Source of the DNA: Methanobacterium sp.
GTDB lineage: Archaea > Methanobacteriota > Methanobacteria > Methanobacteriales > Methanobacteriaceae
DNA: 27,087 nucleotides
Assembly (NCBI GenBank): GCA_018263005.1
Contig: JADFDH010000010.1
Location: 1-27,087 of the forward strand
Direction of reading: 5' to 3'
The stretch's first letter is position 1. The number at the start of each line of letters is the position of its first letter. The notes below the pieces were generated by a model. The model searched no databases, was not told the origin of the DNA, and was given only the letters and a program-made list of their open reading frames with translations. Of the stretch, positions 22,195 through 27,087 are shown piece after piece. The translations under genes were made by a program, and so were the position numbers.

Positions 22195-23055
22195 TCAACC
22201 GGTAACGTTGATCCATGAATACAGATAGCGATAAGTATTGGCATTATCAGGGAGTTTATATAAGTAAAATTCCATTTTTCTTGTTCCTGGATCTCCGGCG
22301 GTGAAGTTGAAGGGTATTTCCATCTTCTGTTTTTTATTTAAGGTTAAAACTTCATCGATTAGTACCTCTCCATTTGAGGTTACAAACAGGTGGTATGATG
22401 TCTGTTTGTTCTCATTATTAACAACGCCTATGATCAAATTACCTTCCTGTCCCGGGGACATGGTGGTTGGAAAATTGTTGATCTTACCATCAGGGCCCAG
22501 TATATAGAATTGAGAATATGATTCATTTTGTTTAGGCATAACTATAACATATGCTGTGGATGATAATGCTAAAACAATTGAAATTGCCACAATTACCGAT
22601 AGGATCTTACCTGTCTTTGATTCTTGGAAGAAACCAAGTTTCATCCTTCTAAAGAAATTGCCAAGATCAAGCCGTAAATGTTCCTCGTATGGTATGCGGC
22701 TTCTTCTCCAGAACGTTGCGACACACAAAACCAGAGTAATCCCCACCAGTGGTGTTAAAATTGTTACTACATGAATACCCCATGGTGTGTAATTTAAAAC
22801 CATACCGGTTAATACTGTAATAGTCATGCTTAAAATTACAGTTAACGCCAGTCGTTCAATAGTACTCAAATCACTTTTTCTGGGGAATAAAAATGCAATA
22901 ACTACGTAACCCGGTATGAAAACTATTAAAAGCAGTCCTAAAATGGATTTTACGATGGTTTCATTTAATATAGGCGTATAAAAGAATAAAGCACAAAGAA
23001 GGGTTAAGATCAGAATTAGCAGAATATCTGTATACGAAAATTTTTTATGATCCAT
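22195..23055 (-). CDS. DUF1616 integral membrane protein
   Basis: This 286-residue protein matches the DUF1616 (PF07760) plan. Four N-terminal membrane segments lie within residues 10-115, with FIPGYVVIAFLFPRKSDLS between helices 2 and 3 and IERLALTVILSMTI after it. A cytosolic stretch with RRSRIPYEEHLR follows, then a fifth helix near 150-172, and an extracytoplasmic Ig-like beta domain from about residue 173 to the end (FYILGPDGKINNFPT, GEVLIDEV, YLYSWINVTG). The family is common in methanogens, often beside surface-glycan and glycosyltransferase genes; its function is unproven, and a role in glycan assembly is inferred from context. GAGGGG lies about 13 bases before the ATG. It is divergent from the GT-C-like gene at 23375 across 319 bases. 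Confidence 0.85.
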   Translation of the reverse strand: MDHKKFSYTDILLILILTLLCALFFYTPILNETIVKSILGLLLIVFIPGYVVIAFLFPRKSDLSTIERLALTVILSMTITVLTGMVLNYTPWGIHVVTILTPLVGITLVLCVATFWRRSRIPYEEHLRLDLGNFFRRMKLGFFQESKTGKILSVIVAISIVLALSSTAYVIVMPKQNESYSQFYILGPDGKINNFPTTMSPGQEGNLIIGVVNNENKQTSYHLFVTSNGEVLIDEVLTLNKKQKMEIPFNFTAGDPGTRKMEFYLYKLPDNANTYRYLYSWINVTG

Positions 23056-23374
23056 TATTTTAATAGTCCCCTCTATTATTCTCTAGTCCCTTTAAATAAA
23101 ATTAATTCCAGGATGATTTACTCTTTGAGCCGCTGTGCAAAATAGTCCATATAGTAATATGATGAATGCATTAATATATGTTTTCCCACGAGTCTTGTAC
23201 TGGATCACAATAATATTTTTCTTGATTCGTTTGATGTTCTTTAATTTAGAATAAAAACTTTATCTACCCTTTACTAAAACTATTGATAAACGTTGAACGG
23301 AAAAAGTTGATAATCCAATGTAATGCTTTAATGAATTCCTAAAATTTACATTCTAAAAAGTTGGAGGGTTAAAG
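23056..23374. other. divergent intergenic region
   Basis: These 319 bases separate the DUF1616 gene (minus) from the GT-C-like gene (plus). The DNA is AT-rich with several TATA-like stretches (for example near 23155-23180, and 23250-23262), but I cannot assign them with confidence. The ribosome binding site GGAGGG at 23362-23367 serves the plus-strand gene. I see no coding frame or RNA gene. Confidence 0.5.
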
Positions 23375-24949
23375 ATGTTTAAAAATAGATATTCTTCATT
23401 TTTACTATTTATACCGGCCATATTAGCTTTTTCCCTGGCTTTATATCCCACATTAACCAATCAATGGCCCCTTAGTTTTGATATAATTTGGCACGTTCAT
23501 ATAGCCAAGATATACAGTACCTATGGGCTGATATTCACCGATCCCCTGATCGATCCTGTCTCACAAGGTGTTTCTATTTATTATCCTCCTTTATTCCATT
23601 TGATGCTGGGAGCAGTGAGTAATCTGTTGAATGCCGATTATTTTCAACTGGCACGATTTTTGCAACCCTTCATTGCCTTTTCAGTTGTCCTATCCGCTAC
23701 GTATATCGGGAAAAAAATGTACGGACTTCTGACTGGAATTTCAGCCGGATTTCTAGTGTTATCCTCGCTTTTGTTCAGTAGGTTCGTGTTAACTTTGCCA
23801 GAGAATTTTGCCTTAATATTTTTAATATTCGCACTCTACTTCTTTTATCTGGTTATAAACGATAAAAAGTACGAATATTCTATCATTGTGGGTTTACTTC
23901 TGGTTTTAATTGCTTTAACCCATTTGGGAGCTTTATTAAGCATTTTGATAATAATGGCATCCTTTTTGATTATAGGAATCAAAAGATATATTTTAGTTTT
24001 CAACAGGCATAGAACCCTGATTACTGTGATTCTAACAGTCACCGGACTTATAATAACGTTGCTACTTATCTTTAAGCATCAGTTAATTTTCGATGTCCTT
24101 CAAAAAGGGTTCACATCTCTCGGTCTTTTGTTGATTACCGTGGACACCAGGCCCATTAGTTTCCTGGGCTATCTGAGGAATATCGGTCCATTAGTTTTAC
24201 TTTTTGGTTTGGTGGGATTTATCCTGGCACTCCAGAAAAGGCGGGTTAAAGATTTAGTTTTAGTCTTATGGGTTTTATCCATGTTCTTATTCAGCCTGTC
24301 TTATCTGGTGGGTGTAAACGTTATTTCCTACAGAATTTTAATATACATGATCATTCCCCTTTCCATATTAGGGGGCTGTGGTGTGCGTTACATCTACCAT
24401 AAGTTAAGAGAGAACGGCCTGTTCAAGGGAAATTTCATCCCCCGCATAAAAAGTAAGCATAAAGCTTCTCTGTTTCTGATTTTAATTTTCTTAATAGCCA
24501 CGCTTCAGGGAATATTAACAGTAACCAGTCCCAGTATGGTGGAATTTGATCTTAAAACCGATTTTGGAATGGTGAAGATTGCACCACCCACCCCATCTGA
24601 GATAGAAGTGTCAAACTGGTTTAAGCAGAATGGAAATAAATCAGAGGTAGTTTTAACCAACAATTACTATTTAGGCATATTTCTGGCCGCTACCACGGGA
24701 CAGCCCTTTGATTATAAGGATTTCCATCTTCTGGGTTATCAAACCGACCATATACCGACTTTTATGGAAAAAAGAATCGGGTACATACTGTACGATAAAA
24801 CCTTGAAGTACGTATCGCACAATGAGACCACCGTACACTGGGTTGACAACGTGATTTATTACAACGATTCCAGTTTAATAATACCTACCTATGCCAACAT
24901 AGTGTTTGAAAACCAGAATTATACCATTGTTGAACTGCACTACGATTAA
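23375..24949 (+). CDS. GT-C-like polytopic membrane protein with extracytoplasmic C-terminal domain
   Basis: This 524-residue protein has about 10-11 membrane segments. The first extracytoplasmic loop carries SFDIIWHVHIAK (D36, H40, H42), DPLIDP, and YYPPLFHLMLG (69-79), the arrangement also seen in the protein at 15071-17017 and reminiscent of GT-C or PTPS-related membrane proteins (PF10131). The last 130 residues form a soluble outer domain beginning near VEFDLKTDFGMV with EIEVSNWFKQNG, which in such proteins resembles the outer domain of oligosaccharyltransferase-like enzymes. It may transfer a sugar from a polyprenyl-phosphate donor outside the membrane. GGAGGG seven bases before the ATG supports the start. 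It is divergent from DUF1616, and the two may be co-regulated. Confidence 0.72.
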   Translation: MFKNRYSSFLLFIPAILAFSLALYPTLTNQWPLSFDIIWHVHIAKIYSTYGLIFTDPLIDPVSQGVSIYYPPLFHLMLGAVSNLLNADYFQLARFLQPFIAFSVVLSATYIGKKMYGLLTGISAGFLVLSSLLFSRFVLTLPENFALIFLIFALYFFYLVINDKKYEYSIIVGLLLVLIALTHLGALLSILIIMASFLIIGIKRYILVFNRHRTLITVILTVTGLIITLLLIFKHQLIFDVLQKGFTSLGLLLITVDTRPISFLGYLRNIGPLVLLFGLVGFILALQKRRVKDLVLVLWVLSMFLFSLSYLVGVNVISYRILIYMIIPLSILGGCGVRYIYHKLRENGLFKGNFIPRIKSKHKASLFLILIFLIATLQGILTVTSPSMVEFDLKTDFGMVKIAPPTPSEIEVSNWFKQNGNKSEVVLTNNYYLGIFLAATTGQPFDYKDFHLLGYQTDHIPTFMEKRIGYILYDKTLKYVSHNETTVHWVDNVIYYNDSSLIIPTYANIVFENQNYTIVELHYD

Positions 24950-25192
24950 ACTTAATATATGAACCATTAAACATTTAAAAGGAAGGCATGGTCTTTCTAA
25001 CTTTCATAAGAATGGATGCAAGTTTATAAAGTATTAAATAGATAGTTAACAAAGTTAAAAAAGACTATATCTTAATATGGTAAAATCATCTTACGGCTGA
25101 AATTCCCATATAATAAACCAGTTTTTACTGAATAATATTCCAAATAGTGGAAAATAAATCACCTGTTTTTTAACCAAAAAAGGGTTAATTGA

Positions 25193-25972
25193 ATGATAGA
25201 GAATTTAAAACCAACTCGGATAGAATTAGTTTTCCTACTCTTTTATTTATTAGCATTGATTACCGCAGAATGCTTCGTAATTTTCTATAACTTACAATTA
25301 GGGTTAATACTTGAAGCGGTGATAATCTTCGCCCTTCTAATTCACTTATCTGTAACCAGATCACCACCGCTACGTCTTTTACTATGCAGTATGACCGCCT
25401 TTCCCATCGTCTTGATAATTGGATTATCACTACCGATGATACCCATTTCACAAGTGTACTGGTTTATCCTATCCGGAATCACCTTATTTACCATTTCATA
25501 TACTTTGATGAAAGTACAGAGCTTAACCAGGCAAAATGTGGGGTTAACCTGGAGTACACTGCCTTTACAATTGTTAATCGCTTGTACTGGTATAGTATTC
25601 GGTGTTTTGGAATACTCCATACTGCATCCTCTACCATTAAGCCCCACCATTAACCTGGAATCATTGGTTATCGGAAGTATCATAATAATTATAAGCACCG
25701 GATTCGCCGAGGAACTACTGTTCAGGGGCATAATACAGCGAAATGCTCAAAATGCTCTTGGCGCTGGATTGGGAATACTGTATTCCACATTACTCTTCAC
25801 CGCCCTGAACATCAGCCACTCCCTTCCCGATGTAATATTCGTATTTTTGGTGGGATTATTCTACGGTTACATCTTCTATAAAACTAGAAGCATAATCGGA
25901 ATTTCCCTTGCTCACGGAATCTCCAACACCATGCTATTACTGATCATTCCCTATTATTTAGCCACGTTATAA
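25193..25972 (+). CDS. CPBP family intramembrane metalloprotease (Abi/Rce1-like)
   Basis: This 259-residue protein has about 8 membrane segments and all the CPBP (PF02517) catalytic motifs: EELLFRG with E173, E174 and R178, the NISH motif with H209 two helices on, and HGISN with H241 and N245. The glutamates and histidines form the metal or water-activating site of Rce1-type proteases. Archaeal members are mostly uncharacterised; roles in processing membrane or secreted proteins are suggested. No binding partner is evident, but secreted surface proteins are encoded nearby. A GGGTTAA lies about five bases before the ATG. The preceding 243-base gap is AT-rich without visible genes. It ends convergently with the small membrane protein at 26100-26336. 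Confidence 0.88.
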   Translation: MIENLKPTRIELVFLLFYLLALITAECFVIFYNLQLGLILEAVIIFALLIHLSVTRSPPLRLLLCSMTAFPIVLIIGLSLPMIPISQVYWFILSGITLFTISYTLMKVQSLTRQNVGLTWSTLPLQLLIACTGIVFGVLEYSILHPLPLSPTINLESLVIGSIIIIISTGFAEELLFRGIIQRNAQNALGAGLGILYSTLLFTALNISHSLPDVIFVFLVGLFYGYIFYKTRSIIGISLAHGISNTMLLLIIPYYLATL

Positions 25973-25988
25973 AAATCTACATAAAAAA

Positions 25989-25998
25989 CAGGGCCCTG
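25989..25998. repeat. CAGGGCCCTG palindrome after the CPBP gene
   Basis: A perfect 10-base palindrome, GC-rich in an AT-rich gap, lies 17 bases after the CPBP stop codon and before the convergent gene. It could aid termination in either direction or be incidental. Confidence 0.3.
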
Positions 25999-26099
25999 AT
26001 TAAAATAAATTGGGATGGATTGAGAACTTAAATTTTTTGTTAAAAATAATTGAAATTTATTGAAAATAGCAACAAATTACTTTTCTATCCAGCAAACCT

Positions 26100-26336
26100 T
26101 TATATCAACGCTACAATCCTTTCTATAACAAATAAAATAAAAATTATTTGAAGGGGGAGTAACAGCATGTTTATACCGCCCAAAAATTTCTTCACCGATT
26201 TATTCTGTGATTCTGATTTGAGTAAAATCTTAAGAGAAAGAAAGATCACCAAAAAGGCAATGGTGAACATGAAAATACTAAAGGACATCACATCCGTAGC
26301 AGTACTTGCCGTATATGGTGATAATGTAGATATCAT
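26100..26336 (-). CDS. small two-helix membrane protein, unknown function
   Basis: This 78-residue protein has a polar N-terminus, a hydrophobic helix at about 17-39, a basic loop (KSESQNKSVKKF), and a second helix at about 57-78. I do not recognise a family. Support comes from the two clean membrane helices, codon use like the neighbours, and a TATA-like box centred 25 bases before the ATG, which would give a leaderless transcript. Against it, the opposite strand has a 63-codon frame (26167-26358) with a strong AAGGGGGAG site at 26151-26159, and that frame overlaps almost all of this one. I favour the minus-strand reading because the plus-strand product is nondescript and charged. A downstream in-frame start at the MSF codon is possible. 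Confidence 0.5.
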   Translation of the reverse strand: MISTLSPYTASTATDVMSFSIFMFTIAFLVIFLSLKILLKSESQNKSVKKFLGGINMLLLPLQIIFILFVIERIVALI

Positions 26337-26356
26337 GTTATTATATTTGGTAAATT

Positions 26357-26366
26357 AATATAAATA
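26357..26366 (-). promoter_or_regulatory. TATA-like box consistent with a leaderless transcript
   Basis: Minus-strand TATTTATATT is centred about 25 bases before the ATG at 26336, the typical archaeal distance to the transcription start. No Shine-Dalgarno sequence lies between, which fits leaderless expression of the small membrane protein. The rest of the 281-base gap 26337-26617 shows nothing else I can support. Confidence 0.4.
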
Positions 26367-26617
26367 GATTGAAGGTGTAAAGGTTAGGTGTTGAAACTAC
26401 TTTGAAAGACGGAAATTAGCATCATTCAGCTTTTTAAATCGTTAAAGATATAAATATTAGGTAAGAATGGATTTATTAGCACGATATTGAATTATAACTA
26501 CGCTCAACGCCTTTGATCCAGACTATACTCATAACATAGGATATATATTAAATTCAGAATTAAAATGATATCTTAATCTTTTCTTCATGACTCCAAAAAA
26601 TCTAATTCAAGAAAAAA

Positions 26618-27087
26618 TCAAGCCACACTGTAAATTATCGTCGTGATGTAGGTCCCGTTGGTTGTGAAGGTGGGTATGGTTAGGTAGTAATTCATGGACA
26701 CAGTTTCCTGCATGTAAAGAAAAGATGTCCATGAGTCAACCAAAGTGTTGCTGGTGGTGAAGGATGTTCGGCTGCCGGTGGTGGGGTTGTCGTACTGGAA
26801 ATTGCTTAAGGGTATGGTGCTTGATGGATCTGCTGTATTGAGGAAGGCACCACTGGCCCTAACATACAGATCCGTGTCGAAGATCAAACCCCAATCCGTT
26901 ACCGTGACGGTGGTTATTCCTGGGTAGCTGTGCAGGGTTCCATCCGGCATTACTGTTCCCAAGTTCACGGTTGAGGGGGATACGGTCACCGATGCCCGTG
27001 CACTCATGGGCTCAACTGTTATATTGGAATTGTTGAGGGAGGGGCCGGTGGTGTTATTGGTGGTGTTGTTATCTGCAAATACTGTCA
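26618..27087 (-). CDS. secreted surface protein, beta-rich (N-terminus cut by window edge)
   Basis: The frame is open from the right edge to the TGA at 26618. The first visible residues, TVFADNNTTNNTTGPS, look like the end of a signal peptide (A-x-A-like TVFA) followed by an Asn/Thr-rich linker, so the true start lies beyond the window and the ATG at 27007 is internal. The mature part (about 150 residues) is threonine- and serine-rich with beta-strand patterns: SVTVSPSTVNLGTVMPDG, TTVTVTDWGL, then LYVRASGAFLN, and it ends YLTIPTFTTNGTYITTIIYS. This resembles Ig-like or WxL-type beta-sandwich domains of archaeal surface proteins. There are several N-x-T sequons, so it could be glycosylated. 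No anchor is visible at the C-terminus. Confidence 0.75.
   Translation of the reverse strand, partial: TVFADNNTTNNTTGPSLNNSNITVEPMSARASVTVSPSTVNLGTVMPDGTLHSYPGITTVTVTDWGLIFDTDLYVRASGAFLNTADPSSTIPLSNFQYDNPTTGSRTSFTTSNTLVDSWTSFLYMQETVSMNYYLTIPTFTTNGTYITTIIYSVA

Noticed and set aside
25260..25731. Open frames on both strands inside the CPBP gene
   Set aside because: The CPBP frame carries all family motifs; the alternatives have none.
26618..27007. ATG at 27007 as the true start of the right-edge protein
   Set aside because: The frame continues upstream to the window edge and contains a likely signal-peptide cleavage region (TVFA followed by Asn/Thr-rich sequence).
1..27087. tRNA, rRNA or riboswitch in the intergenic gaps
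   Set aside because: I read the gaps for tRNA T-loop/anticodon patterns and for extended stem structures and found none convincing; a covariance-model scan would settle this.

Overview
The window looks like a chromosomal segment of a methanogenic archaeon of the order Methanobacteriales, most likely Methanobacterium. The evidence is a DUF166 protein of the methanogen type, a DUF1616 membrane protein, a giant adhesin-like protein built from Pmp-type beta-helix repeats plus Ig-like domains, AT-rich intergenic regions with archaeal TATA-like boxes, GGAG/GGTGA ribosome binding sites, and several TTG starts that each have a good Shine-Dalgarno sequence. The species assignment is inference. I saw no rRNA, tRNA, CRISPR array or intact insertion sequence.

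Layout. 1-784 (minus, cut by the window edge): DUF166 protein. 985-1893 (minus): dolichyl-phosphate-mannose-synthase-like GT2 enzyme. 1894-2401: AT-rich gap with a probable decayed small gene. 2402-3835 (minus): polysaccharide flippase. 4346-9643 (plus): 1765-residue secreted adhesin made of two homologous beta-helix-plus-Ig modules, with a TATA box and an operator-like inverted repeat upstream and U-tract terminators downstream. 9752-10073: degraded third copy of a CruF-like gene. 10170-14981 (plus, tightly packed): two tandem CruF-like (PF04240, carotenoid-hydratase family) membrane proteins, a UbiA-type prenyltransferase overlapping the second, a zinc-ribbon methyltransferase that appears to start at AUU, and a GT2 glycosyltransferase. 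15071-23055 (minus): a GT-C-like membrane protein, two GT4 enzymes, a GT2 enzyme with a membrane tail, a DUF1972-type GT4 enzyme and a DUF1616 membrane protein. 23375-24949 (plus): a second GT-C-like membrane protein. 25193-25972 (plus): CPBP intramembrane protease. 26100-26336 (minus): small two-helix membrane protein. 26618-27087 (minus, cut by the edge): secreted surface protein.

How it fits together. Most genes belong to cell-surface glycan assembly: lipid-phosphate-sugar synthesis (DPM-like GT2), cytosolic sugar transfer (GT2 and GT4 enzymes), flipping (MOP flippase), transfer outside the membrane from lipid-linked donors (GT-C-like proteins), and candidate acceptors (the asparagine/threonine-rich adhesin and the secreted protein at the right edge).

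The most unusual part is the 10170-14981 operon. It pairs two CruF-family proteins with a UbiA prenyltransferase, the same two families that haloarchaea use for C50 carotenoid (bacterioruberin) synthesis. Here they sit in an apparent methanogen, with no phytoene synthase or desaturase in view, followed by a methyltransferase and a glycosyltransferase. I infer an uncharacterised isoprenoid-lipid modification pathway, possibly making a modified or glycosylated polyprenoid. The expanded, partly decayed and apparently recombining CruF family supports active evolution of this locus.
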